DNA of 64,000 bases from contig JAJEKV010000001.1 in NCBI GenBank assembly GCA_021234155.1, positions 17,815,382 to 17,879,381 of the forward strand, given 5' to 3'. Both the position numbers and the translations under genes were made by a program. Below, piece by piece: positions 37,841 to 49,754 of the stretch. This DNA is from Isoetes taiwanensis. Its lineage: Eukaryota > Streptophyta > Lycopodiopsida > Isoetales > Isoetaceae. Numbering within the stretch: the stretch's first letter is position 1; the number at the start of each line of letters is the position of its first letter. Below the pieces are notes generated by a model. It did not search any database. It saw only the letters and a list, made by a program, of their open reading frames with translations, and was not told where the DNA came from.

Positions 37841-38062
37841 GGGTTAAATTTGCATGGCAGCCCTTCCATTCTTTTGAAGGGCGCTTCCAAAACTTGCCTT
37901 TCGGTTTGAATGGCAGTTTTTAACATTGCCATTCTGCTGCATAGTAATTTTTTTGGCTGCCATTCAATACAATAATTAACAAATTAAACAGATAATTCTT
38001 AAACCATGAATTTGCCTTATCGAATATAATACTCAATGAATCCATATATTCATATTAAAAAG

Positions 38063-40553
38063 TTACAATGGCAAAGCACGATGTTGCTTTTTGTCCATCC
38101 AATTAGAAAAAATCAATTCATAATCAGCATCTACATAACTAGGTGTTGATAATGACAAAAACATCAAGGTCTCAAGTGTAGTCAGCAATAGGCGTTCCCT
38201 GTCTTCATCTTTTATCAAATTCTGTCTTCGAAAACCACGCTCACGCTCTACAGAACTTGCTGGAAGAACAAGAGTGGCCTGCCACAGTTTCATTACTTCA
38301 TCGTAAACATCAAAGTTAAATTGTTGCTCTCTGCAAGCATCCCATAATGCTATGTTTTTACGGCCATGCTGCACATTTAATCTCGCAACAAATGCAAATG
38401 CTTGTCCTTTGCATTTTTCAATATCAACAAATCCATACCTCCCTTCTCCAAAGTTCTTGCACAAAGTAGTTGCCCATTTTTCAGTTTGTTGCTCTATCTC
38501 CACACTACCAATAGCATAGTCATTCGTTGAGAAGAGTTTTGTGCTTTCCAATACATCGCCTGTTCATTCTTGAAACCTTTGCCTTAAACATGATATAATT
38601 TTAGCCACAAACTCTTGACCAAGTTTTGAACATGAAGAGATAGTCTCCTCAAATGTTGAGTTATCAAATGAAAGCACATACCTGTATGAGAATCCATGCT
38701 TAGAACAGAAACACTTTTAAGTTTAGAGCATAAAAGAAAGCATATACCCATGAGGAAATCCATCCTCATCCTTGTAGAGCAAGTGACCGTGATGCTCATC
38801 GATCGTGGAAATGAATTTAGTGATATACTTGGCACCCTTTCCAAAAGACGTCAACAAATATCTTGATCTCAAGATAGCAATGGTAGAAGAAACAGTAGAG
38901 GATATGATCGAAATTTCAATCATCCCTTCTTGGAATTGCTTATTAAGAAGATTAAGTTCGAGCAAAACATCCGCTAAAAAATGAAAATAAAATTGTACAC
39001 TTGCCTTCTTGAAGGTATTAAGGAGTTCAGGTTCATCATTTGTCTCCGATAAGCGCAATAAAGCAGGCATCAACTTTACAATTCTGGATATTACATTTTC
39101 ACGAGAAAGCCATCTTACTTCATAAATTTGTTGCAAATTCAGCCTTTACAAATCAAATGCCTCCTCCAATAAGCATAAACTGGCATGCCTCTTTGTAGAC
39201 CTGCCTACCCATGTACACACTTTTCTTTCCAACTTCTCCAGATCTCGAAATATAGGAAAATAATTGAAGGCGTCGCTTGCTGCAAGTGCCTCTCGATGGG
39301 CAACACAATGTACACCCACCAAGTGAGGCACATCTTTACGAAATTGTGTCAGAAGGCCATTTTGTGTGCCAATCATCGCCGAGCAACCATCAGTTGCAAT
39401 ACCCACCATTCTTGAGAAAGGCAAACACAAACCATTCAAACAAGAAACAATACTGTCATAAAGTGTATTTGATGTACCATCTTTAATTGCAAGAAGCTTT
39501 AGAAAACGAGTACACAGGATGCCTTTGCCTTTCTCCTTCAAGAAACTAACATATACAATAAGATGTTGTTCTAGAGATCTGTCTGTACTTTCATCTACCA
39601 TTATAGAGAAGAACGGACTCTCCAAAACTTCTTCTAGCAATACTTGCAAGTACACTCGATGCGCAGCCGCCATGAATTCTTTGCCTATGTCATGCAAGCA
39701 CAAAAATTAATAAATTCATTTTCTTGTAAAAAACAATTTAATTGCTTTAAAAGCATAGATTCACACAAAGCTGAAACATGGAGAAAACATAAAGAGGAAA
39801 CATAGATTAGCTTTAGAACATAAAGAGAAAACATAGAGAAATAAAGAACATAATGAGAAGCATAGCGATGTAAGTTATATATACCTGCCATAAGATTTGT
39901 ATACGATGAATACTCGTCATTGATGGGCATATTAGGCGTTCCAATCCACCTTTGAAATTCACAAAGCCGCTCATACTCTTTTAAGGATTGCATTTGTGAT
40001 GCAACCTTATATGCACATTTGATTACAGATATGATACGATCCTTCTCTTGTACACATTTAAGAATCACATGCTGTGGAATTATGGATGTAGCAGGATTGG
40101 CCTTAGCATTCATGCGGAGCACAGCAAGTTTATGTGCCTCTGATTTGTCATGAGTAGCCAAAGCTCCCAATTATATATATTTACTTCCCTCCTTCGCAAA
40201 CGGCGTGTCCATCTTGTATTTCATGCACCACCTACATTTAACCCACTGATTTGGAGGAATACCAACAGCAAAGTTCCACTTGTATTTCTCTGCCCAACTG
40301 TCTTTCCACTTTCGATTGTACTTGGAGTTCTTAGTGTCTGGTTCATTTGCTTCACCATAATCTTCATCAGATAGCTCATCTCCGTCAATCAAATCTGGCT
40401 CCAAATTTAGGTCTCTTTGGAGTTCTCATTTGTCACGAATCTGCCGGCATGTGACCCTTCAATAGGCTGCTTGTGACATTAGAAGATAAAAACCTTGAGT
40501 TTGAATGCTTTGAGGAGACTTTGCTGTGTGCAATCTTTCTTGGGCCTCCCCAT
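38063..40553 (-). pseudogene. hAT-type transposase, unit 4
   Basis: The zinc-finger Trp codon is intact here. Lesions: rearranged N-terminus (40430-40500), a stop near 39147 after EEAFDL, and a stop near 38567 in the last exon. The domain order is otherwise as in the other units. Confidence 0.85.
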
Positions 40554-40896
40554 CTGCTTTGTATTTTGAATGAGCAAGAAGCATTCTATAATGGAATGGA
40601 AGAGAAAGACAAAATGCAACCATATTACTAACCTGGTTTTGGTGATCCTGCCTGCCACAATATTTATCTAATACAAATGTAGAGCCATGTGTTGTCTGAT
40701 CACACAAGAAAATGGTATAAGAAACAGTAAGAAAATTGGGACGAAATGCCAAATTGCCAATAGACTATAATATAAAAAATGGTTTTACCTGTATGCATCA
40801 GCCTCAGAGATCTCCCCTGCCCACAAATCGTACTTATAAATCTCATACTCATAAGTTCGGTAATTGTTCTTCTTCTACTGCTTTTGCTTCAACAGA

Positions 40897-41493
40897 TGTC
40901 TTCGGCTGCCCTGCACACCACAACAGAGATACTCAACTCTGACTGATCATCATAAAGCCAAACAACAACAAGAAGAAGAAGAAGATAATTCAGAAAATTC
41001 TGACAAACTCAAAAGAATAAGTCTATGATTACATGCTATGATTGTAGACAGAAAGGGCATTATTGGAATCAGTGCCCTGAATTTAAGAAATGGCTGCTGC
41101 AGTCCACTCGTTCGAACAATTCAGCCAATACATCTACATATACAAAAACAAATTTGAATATGGCTCAATGATCTGTCTTCATATCTCAGCCTTATGAAGA
41201 AGATAAGGGAATTATGACTCTGATGCTACTAAACATGTTAACAGGTGCCTCAAATCTTCTGGTTTTGGAGGAAGATCAGGTGATGGTTACCATGAGAAAT
41301 GGACACCATTATTACAATCTGAAAGGAAAGGGATTTACATCTTAAGTCTGCTTACACTGTTTGGAAGTTCCAGACGTGTCTTACTTACCAGGGATTCAAA
41401 CCAACTTTTCAACGTCCTCTTTGGTCGACATCTTCGGCTGCCCTGCCATACCACAACAGAGATAATCGAGGCGGATGCGATGCCATACCTATA
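40897..41493 (+). pseudogene. Copia gag/protease fragment, unit 4
   Basis: Same fragment. The CAA tract is reduced to about three repeats followed by GAA repeats. Confidence 0.75.
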
Positions 41494-41715
41494 GGGTTAA
41501 ATTTGCATGGCAGCCCTTCCATTCTTTTGAAGGGCGCTTCCAAAACTTGCCTTTCGGTTTGAATGGCAGTTTTTAACATTGCCATTCTGCTGCATAGTAA
41601 TTTTTTTGGCTGCCATTCAATACAATAATTAACAAATTAAACAGATAATTCTTAAACCATGAATTTGCCTTATCGAATATAATACTCAATGAATCCATAT
41701 ATTCATATTAAAAAG

Positions 41716-44192
41716 TTACAATGGCAAAGCACGACGTTGCTTTTTGTCCATCCAATTAGAAAAAATCAATTCATAATCAGTATCTACATAACTAGGTGTT
41801 GATAATGACAAAAACATCAAGGTCTCAAGTGTAGTCAGCAATAGGCGTTCCCTGTCTTCATCTTTTATCAAATTCTGTCTTCGAAAACCACGCTCACGCT
41901 CTACAGAACTTGCTGGAAGAACAAGAGTGGCCTGCCACAGTTTCATTACTTCATCGTAAACATCAAAGTTAAATTGTTGCTCTCTGCAAGCATCCCATAA
42001 TGCTATGTTTTTACGGCCATGCTGCACATTTAATCTCGCAACAAATGCAAATGCTTGTCCTTTGCATTTTTCAATATCAACAAATCCATACCTCCCTTCT
42101 CCAAAGTTCTTGCACAAAGTAGTTGCCCATTTTTCAGTTTGTTGCTCTATCTCCACACTACCAATAGCATAGTCATTCGTTGAGAAGAGTTTTGTGTTTT
42201 CCAATACATCGCCTGTTCGTTCTTGAAACCTTTGCCTTAAACATGATATAACTTTAGCCACAAACTCTTGACCAAGTTTTGAATGAAGAGATAGTCTCCT
42301 CGAATGTTGAGGTATCAAATGCACTGAGAATCCATGCTTAGAACAGAAACACTTTTAAGTTTAGAGCATAAAAGAAAGCATATACCTATGAGGAAATCCA
42401 TCCTCATCCTTGTGGATATACTTGGCACCCTTTCCAAAAGACGTCAACAAATATCTTGATCTCAAGATAGCAATGCTAGAAGAAACAGTAGAGGATATGA
42501 TCGAAATTTCAATCATCCCTTCTTGGAATTGCTTATTAAGAAGATTAAGTTCGAGCAAAACATCCGCTAAAAAATGAAAATAAAATTGTACACTTGCCTT
42601 CTTGAAGGTATTAAGGAGTTCAGGTTCATCATTTGTCTCCCATAAGTGCAATAAAGCAGGCATCAACTTCACAATTCTGGATATTACATTTCCACGAGAA
42701 AGCCATCTTACTTCATGAATTTGTTGCAAATTCAGCCTTGACAAATCAAATGCCTCCTCCAATAAGCGTAAACTGGCATGCCTCTTTGTAGACCTGCCTA
42801 CCCATGTACACTCTTTTCTTTCCAACTTCTCCAGATCTCGAAATATAGGAAAATAATTGAAGGCGTCGCTTGCTGCAAGTGCCTCTCGATGGGCAACACA
42901 ATGTACACCCACCAAGTGAGGCACATCTTTACGAAGTTGTGTCACAAGGCCATTTTGTGTGCCAATCATTGCTGAACAACCATCAACTGCAATACCCACC
43001 ATTATTGAGAAAGGCAAACACAAATCATTCAAACAAGAAACAATAAGAAGAAGAAGAAGAAGAAGAGATTTTAATGTCACGCCACAAGGCAGAATATTGT
43101 CATAAAGTGTATTTGATGTACCATCTTTGATTGCAAGAAGCTTTAGAAAACGAGTACACGGGGTGCCTTTGCCTTTCTCCTTCATGTAACTAACATATAC
43201 AATAAGATGTTGTTCTAGAGACCTGTCTGTACTTTCATCTACCATTATAGAGAAGAACGAACTCTCCAAAACTTCTTGTAGCAATACTTGCAAGTACACT
43301 CGATGCGCCGCCGCCATGAATTCTTTGCCTATGCCATCCAAGCACAAAAATTAATAAATTCATTTTCTTGTAAAAAACAATTTAATTGCTTTAAAAGCAT
43401 AGATTCACACAAAGCTGAAACATGGAGAAAACATAAAGAGGAAACATAGATTAGCTTTAGAACGTAAAGAGAAAACATAGAGAAATAAAGAACAGAGTGA
43501 GAAGCATAGCGATGTAAGTTATATATACCTGCCATAAGATTTGTATACGATGAATACTCGTCATTGATGGGCATATTAGGCGTTCCAATCCACCTTTGAA
43601 ATTCACAAAGCCGCTCATACTCTTTTAAGGATTGCATTTGTGATGCAACCTTATATGCACATTTGATTACAGATATGATACGATCCTTCTCTTGTACACA
43701 TTCAAGAATCACATGCTGTGGAATTGTGGATGTAGCAGGATTGGCCTTAGCATTCATGCGGAGCACAGCAAGTTTATGTGCCTCTGATTTGTCATGAGTA
43801 GCCAAAGCTCCCAATTGTATAGATTTACTTCCCTCCTTCGCAAACGGCGTGTCCATCTTGTATTTCATGCACCACCTACATTTAACCCACTGATTTGGAG
43901 GAATACCAACAACAAAGTTCCACTTGTATTTCTCTGCCCAACTGTCTTTCCATTTTCGACTGTACTTGGACTTCTTAGTGTCTGGTTCATTTGCTTCACC
44001 ATAGTCTTCATCAGATAGCTCATCTCCGTCAATCAAATCTAGCTCCAAATTCAGGTCTACTAGAGTTCTCGATGTCTGAATGCTGCTGGCATGTGACCCT
44101 TCAATAGCGGCAGCAGCATTAGAAGATAAATAACGCAGTTTGAATGCTTTGAGGAGACTTTGCTGCGTGCGATCTTTCTTGGGCCTCCCCAT
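41716..44192 (-). pseudogene. hAT-type transposase, unit 5 (best preserved N-terminus)
   Basis: Exon 1 runs 44192-43529 without a break (221 codons plus one nt), from MGRPKKD through an intact WVKCRWCMKYKM zinc finger to NLMAG, then a GT-AG intron to 43328. Exon 2 (43328 to about 42390) is open, but carries an in-frame insertion with a GAA/CTT run (about 43044-43100, Leu repeat in the protein) and a 15-codon deletion near 42415. The last exon (42324-41716) has the same frame-shifting junction as unit 1. Closest to a coding copy, yet still defective as written. Confidence 0.85.
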
Positions 44193-44528
44193 CTGGCTTT
44201 GTATTTTGAATGAGCAAGAAGCATTCTATAATGGAATGGAAGAGAAAGATAAAATGCAACCATATTACTAACCTGGTTTTGGTGATCCTGCCTGCCCACA
44301 GTATTTGTCTAATACAAATGTAGAGCCATGTGTTGTCTGATCACACAAGAAAATGGTATAAGAAACAGTAAGAAAATTGGGACGAAATGCCAAATTGCCA
44401 ATAGACTATAATATAAAAAATGGTTTTACCTGTATGCATCAGCCTCAGAGATCCCACAAATCGTACTTATAAATCTCATACTCATAAGTTCTGTAACTGT
44501 TCTTCTTCTACTGCTTTTTCTTCAACAG

Positions 44529-44718
44529 ATGTCTTCGGCTGCCCTGCCACCACAACAGACATACTCAACTCTGACTGATCATCATAAAGGCAAACAACAA
44601 CAACAAAAAGATCATTCAAAAAATTTTGACAAACTCAGAAGAATAAGTCTATGATTACATGCTACGGTTGTAGACAGAAAGGGCATTATTGGAATCAGTG
44701 CGCTAAATTTAAGAAATG
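44529..44718 (+). pseudogene. Copia gag fragment, unit 5, truncated
   Basis: Keeps the gag end and the zinc knuckle, then stops at AAGAAATG. The missing remainder (from ATGGCTGC onwards) is found inverted at 45687-46066. Confidence 0.8.
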
Positions 44719-46066
44719 ATGGCATATTCAACAAAACATGGACTTATTCAGATATAATAGACAGGGATATCATTTTAAAATTATATGTCATGTTTAATTC
44801 TTCTTGATTCTTATAATTTTTCCAAGTTTTAATTATATAACTTTATCTTTAAAGTATAATTGTTATAGAAACATACAATTGCTTTCTAAACTAATTTTCA
44901 CGTGAATCTATTTAGAATTAGACATTTCAAGAATATAAAATTTTAATTTTTAGTGATTTCTTATTAAATTTAAATTTGGCAATCAGGATAATTTGTAAAT
45001 GAAATATGATAGTTTAATAAGTGATTGACTTAAAATTATATGAGAATTTTACAATTTACAAACTCTTAGCACTTTAAAAATACTTTAAAAAAGTGTTAGA
45101 TCAAAATTAATCAAAAGATAAAGTTCATGTTTTAATAACAAATATTGAATAGTTTATTATTGATGAAATAAATATATATTAAATAAATATTATTAAAAAA
45201 AAATGAACGTTGCGGTACCATTCTGGAGCCCTCCAGCCATGCAGAGAATGGCACTTCATTTTATAGCCATGCAGAAGAACGGCAATATAGAAAAGTGCCA
45301 TTCAAACCAAAATGCAGAAAAATAATATAGCCATTCAATAGAATGGTTATCATTTTTAAAAATTTCTAATTTTATGCATACATATAATATTTTATTTTAA
45401 TACGTATATGTCGAATATTTTTCCTTCCCAACCCAATATTATATGTCATATCTTGTATTGTATATATAATGCGTGTCTATGCAATGTATTATCTAACTAT
45501 GTATTAAATAAAGTTTTTGGTTAGTTGGTTGGAATTAGTGGTGGTGGTGCACGATTTGAGAAAAAGTTGACAATGGCAACCACCACCACACCACCATTGT
45601 TGAATGCAAAATTAAATATTTTTCTAATTTCAAGTTCTTCTTGATCGGGCGGTGATGGGCGGCCCCTTTTTCTTGATAATTCTAGCACAGGTATGGCATC
45701 GCATCCTCCTCGATTATCTCTGTTGTGGTGTGGTAGGGCAGCCGAAGATGTCAACCAAAGAGGACGTTGAAAAGTTGGCTCGAATCCCTAGTAAGTAAGG
45801 CACGTCCGGAACTTAAGAAGTAAATCCCCTTCCGTTCAGATTGTAATAATGGTGTCCATTTCTCATGGTAACCATCACCTGATTTTCCTCCAAAACCAAA
45901 ATATTTGAGGCACCTGTTAACATGTTTAGTAGCACCAGAGTCATAATTCCCTTATCTTCTTCATAAGGCTGAGATATGAAGACAGATTATTGAGCCATAT
46001 TCAAATTTGTTTTTGTATATGTAGATGTATTGGCTGAATTGTTTGAACGAGTGGACTGCAGCCATT
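44719..46066. repeat. inverted block ending the array
   Basis: 45687-46066 is the reverse complement of the Copia fragment found in the units, and it begins exactly where the unit 5 fragment stops. 45240-45355 resembles, in reverse, the GCCATTC/GAATGGC-rich stretch that opens each unit. The order is therefore that of a unit junction turned round, with about 330 bp of extra sequence between the two parts. The rest (44760-45200) is AT-rich. The short ORF at 45521-45754 (minus) covers this reversed junction and is not a gene. Confidence 0.75.
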
Positions 46067-46800
46067 ATGATATATTTAATAAAATTTGGACTTATTCAAA
46101 TCTAATAGATATCCTTCAAGGATGTCATGATAAGATTATTGTATTTTTAACTCTTATTGATTTTTTAAAATTTACAGTTTATCTTCAAATAAAAAGTATG
46201 ATAGTTAAAAAGTAAACTAATTCTTTACTTTAAATCTATTTATAATTAAATTTTCATCTAATATGACCTCTATATAATTAAAATGGTATTCTTTTTAAAT
46301 GTTTAAAGAAAATTTAGATGAAATGAATCAAATAATTACGTTTTATGTTTTAATTAAAAAAATTAACCATGTAACCTTCTAGTATACAAGAATGTCCACG
46401 TGGAGCAAATTTTGGCCTTGAAAATTGGTCGATGCGCAGAGGCCAACTTTCCAGCCGGAATTTGCGACACGTGGACATTAATGTAGTGAAATTTGTGGTG
46501 GGGTATTTTCTATGCCACGTGGCCAATTTTACTGTTCATAATTTTGGTCTGGCCGGTCGAGCTCCTGCTATGGCGTCATCGTGACGCCAGGGCTCTATGC
46601 ATGGTCGATTCGATCGTTGTTTGCATTTTTTGAAGCGCCTCACTCTGCTCTTTCTTTTGTTGCGATTTTCAAGTAGAGCGCCTAAGATTTTCGTAGTTTG
46701 TAAAGGATCTTTACTTCCTTGTGTCTTTTGGGACATTTTTGTGGCTTTTTCAACTAGAGCACCTCCTTTAAGCAAGAACCTTTTATTCTTGCACAAGATT
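46067..46800. other. AT-rich flank and repeat remnants, no gene
   Basis: 46070-46260 is a diverged direct copy of 44725-44960 (shared GGACTTATTCA, CTAAACTAATT, ATCTATTTA). From 46630 a GAAGCGCCT...AGTAGAGCGCCTAAGATT repeat begins that recurs at about 49826-49893. Confidence 0.5.
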
Positions 46801-46805
46801 TTAGT

Positions 46806-47139
46806 TGTTAACCACCTAGTGGTTAACATTGTGCACATGTTAGGTGTCAGTGGTGGCAGACTGACACTTGGCATGCTTAGGTTAACTTAAGTGTATGGCT
46901 TAGATTTAGCTAGATGTAGGGCTCAGATTTGCGGTCTACACTATATTAGACCGGAGCCTCTTTAGATGTACTCAGGTTTGATCTCAAATTTGGAGAGCCT
47001 CATTTGGCGCACATTTCCCGCATTCTTTGTGCATATTTTGTCTCTTTCTTGTTTCATGATCTTGAGCATGGCTGGCTTGTAGCATCCGGCAGTCATGGAC
47101 TGCTGCTGCAAGACGTATGCCAAGAACTCAAAATTAACA
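46806..47139 (+). repeat. 5' LTR
   Basis: 334 bp, TGTTAA...TTAACA termini. Just inside the left end, GTTAACCACCTAGTGGTTAAC is a perfect palindrome. Confidence 0.95.
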
Positions 47140-47140
47140 C

Positions 47141-47159
47141 TGGCGCCGTTATGCCGGGG
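47141..47159 (+). other. primer-binding site, Asp-tRNA type
   Basis: TGGCGCCGTT then GCCGGGG, the classical plant PBS complementary to tRNA-Asp, interrupted by two extra bases (AT). Confidence 0.8.
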
Positions 47160-49400
47160 TTCGCTCAAGATCATTTCTTTAGCCTTGCTGTTTGCTGTTG
47201 TCTTGCTATGCTTCTCCGTTTTGAAAACTTTTTGTATACTATTCTTCCCCCTTAAATTTCCTTAGTTTGCCCAACCAAGTCCATTCATGTATTCGTTTGG
47301 AGGCTTTTGTTTTTTCAAAACACCTGATGATTCTGCCAGCTGATCAATTTACTCTCGTAAATCTGTTCTCAAGACCACATTCTTGATCAAAGAAGCCAAG
47401 CCGGTTCTGTAAAGGATTCTTTGGAGTGGTGATGACACTCCTCTTTGCAAGATTATCAGAAAATCCACTGTTTGATCCCTTTTTCCATTCCACTTCCGTC
47501 CTTTTCTATTTCCCTTGTTTTATCAAAAAAAAAAATTCTGTGCCCTTGCACATCCCAAAAATATTTTGTATCACATGGCACATCTCAATATGGAGCATAT
47601 CAGGAAGGACATAAGTGTCTGCTTCAGCAAATTTTAAGCCTGTCATGACAATTTCTTCTTCAAATTATTTGGTTGAGGGCCAGCACCTTGGCTAGCCCCC
47701 ATCCTTCAGAGGTGGTATCTTACGGCATCAACACCAAGAAACCTAGGTTCAATGGTCACAAAGAGCTGGAAGTTCAAACATTATGCAGCCGGCAGTCAGT
47801 TTTGCATCGAGGCATCCACAGATTCCTGTTTTACCTGCAATCAATCATCTGGTTCGATACTGAGGTCAAGCAAACACAGCCAAGAGCAAATTTCTTTATT
47901 GAATCGCTATAGCCTTCAGCTTCAGTTTTGCTTCTTATTGAAGTTTTTCAAGAGGGCCAGCTCTGTGGCTAGCCCCCATCCATTATTCACCAGCAAAGTA
48001 TCGTCTGGTTTGACACCTTCAGCTATCCTGCATCACATACACTCAGTTAGCATCTTATATCCATCTGCTCCCGCAAGTATCGGTTGCAACTTCAGCAAGC
48101 ACATTTATCAGCGGATCCTTGAAGCATCAGGTCGGCCTTCTTCAAGCTGTTTTATCTCTCCAAGTTCTTCAGCACAGCTAATGCAGATTCATACACCGCT
48201 ATCATTTTGCACTCTGTTTTCAGCACCCTATGTGCAGAGAAGGATTTTCTTCAAATATTTCGGCCTCAACTTTGTATGCCTTCTTGAATTTTTTCACAAG
48301 AGCCAGCTCTGTGTCTAGCCCCCATCTATTATTCACAAGCAACGACTCAGCCTCTGTACCTGCATCAAATCCCCTGGGTTAGCAGCTTTTCTAGAGCATA
48401 TTTGGAGCAGAACAAGTCACGCATCATTGTTTCCAAGCAAAGCCATCTGATTTCTGCCTGTTTCCAACGTTGACACTTGCATAAAAAACTGCATCACCTT
48501 TTTCCCATTACCCTCTGTTTATACAAGCAATAGTATTGCCTTTGATCCGGCCGCTTCTCAAGCCAAATCCGGCACAAAATAGCATCATTGCTCCAATTCC
48601 GGCATTCTATCAGGGCCCGGCCTCCATTTTTCAGAGCTTTCTATCAGCGGCTTCGCAATCCTACTATATCAGGGCCTTCCTTCTATTTTTGAACTTTCTA
48701 TCAGAGATATCCGGAAGTCTTGGCCGACATACCTGCAAATCCGACAGCCATACCTATGTTTTCTTCAAGAGGCCTCACGCTAGGGTTTTTTTGACCCAAC
48801 GGCTCAGATCTGGCCGCCCCTAATTTTATGGTTCAGATGAAGTTTTCATATTAGGTCACGCCACACTTCACGGTCCACGCCAACCACGGTCCTCATTCCC
48901 ACGCTCATGCCCACGGCCACGGGCCACGGCCCACGCCAAGGATTTTAACTGGCTGATAACAGGTCACGCTCAGCCCACGGGCCAGGCTCACGCTGACGCC
49001 CAGGGCCAACCCACGCCAAAGCCACGCTTTTGTTCAACGCCCACGCTTCAGTACACGCTTTCCATGGCTGATAATGGGGTCCGCTTTTATGGTGTTTACA
49101 CTTTTAAAGACCCCTATAATTGTTTTTAAGCAACATTTTGGGCCCTATTTGTTAAATGGACTTACCCATAATATAAGGGGATGGTCTTTATGTTTTTTTT
49201 GGCCCAAAGTTCCTATGATCCATGTTCTGCATCGACCTTCCTTCGGATCCTCTTCGTCATCAATGCCTTCATGAAGATCTTTCGGCAACACAATCAACCA
49301 TTACCATTATCATCATTTTCGCCCCTAAATTTTTGGCACCATGTTGTAAGTGTCGGACTTGTCTTATAAAAGTCTGTGCATATTTTTGTGCTAAAAAACT

Positions 49401-49415
49401 TTTAGGGGGAGGCAG
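49401..49415 (+). other. polypurine tract
   Basis: TTTAGGGGGAGGCAG directly before the right LTR. Confidence 0.85.
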
Positions 49416-49749
49416 TGTTAACCACCTAGTGGTTAACATTGTGCACATGTTAGGTGTCAGTGGTGGCAGACTGACACTTGGCATGCTTAGGTTAACTTAA
49501 GTGTATGGCTTAGATTTAGCTAGATGTAGGGCTCAGATTTGCGGTCTACACTATATTAGACCGGAGCCTCTTCAGATGTACTCAGGTTTGATCTCAAATT
49601 TGGAGAGCCTCATTTGGCGCACATTTCCCGCATTCTTTGTGCATATTTTGTCTCTTTCTTGTTTCATGATCTTGAGCATGGCTGGCTTGTAGCATCCGGC
49701 AGTCATGGACTGCTGCTGCAAGACGTATGCCAAGAACTCAAAATTAACA
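49416..49749 (+). repeat. 3' LTR
   Basis: 334 bp, nearly identical to 46806-47139 (one visible substitution, T to C, near 49572), followed by TTAGT. Confidence 0.95.
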
Positions 49750-49754
49750 TTAGT

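Larger units (their letters stand above)
47140..49415 (+). other. non-coding interior of the LTR element
   Basis: The longest ORF (47752-48318, 188 codons) has no recognised domain. Three imperfect repeats with the core GGCCAGC..TGTGGCTAGCCCCCATC occur at about 47676, 47953 and 48299. 48857-49062 is a CCACGC/CACGGCC-rich degenerate tandem tract. Confidence 0.7.
46806..49749 (+). mobile_element. complete non-autonomous LTR retrotransposon
   Basis: 334-bp LTRs (46806-47139, 49416-49749) begin TGTTAA and end TTAACA. I count one or very few differences between them, so the insertion is recent. A 5-bp target duplication TTAGT is present on both sides (46801-46805, 49750-49754). A PBS follows the left LTR and a PPT precedes the right one. 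The 2.28-kb interior has no ORF with a gag, RT, RNase H or integrase motif. It must have been moved by enzymes of another element. The interior is too long for a typical TRIM and short for a LARD. Confidence 0.93.

Noticed and set aside
45521-45754. 77-codon minus ORF
   Set aside because: Covers the reversed Copia fragment junction in the inverted block.
47752-48318. 188-codon ORF as a gag gene of the young LTR element
   Set aside because: No capsid or zinc-knuckle motif; Ser/Phe-rich composition typical of a chance frame.
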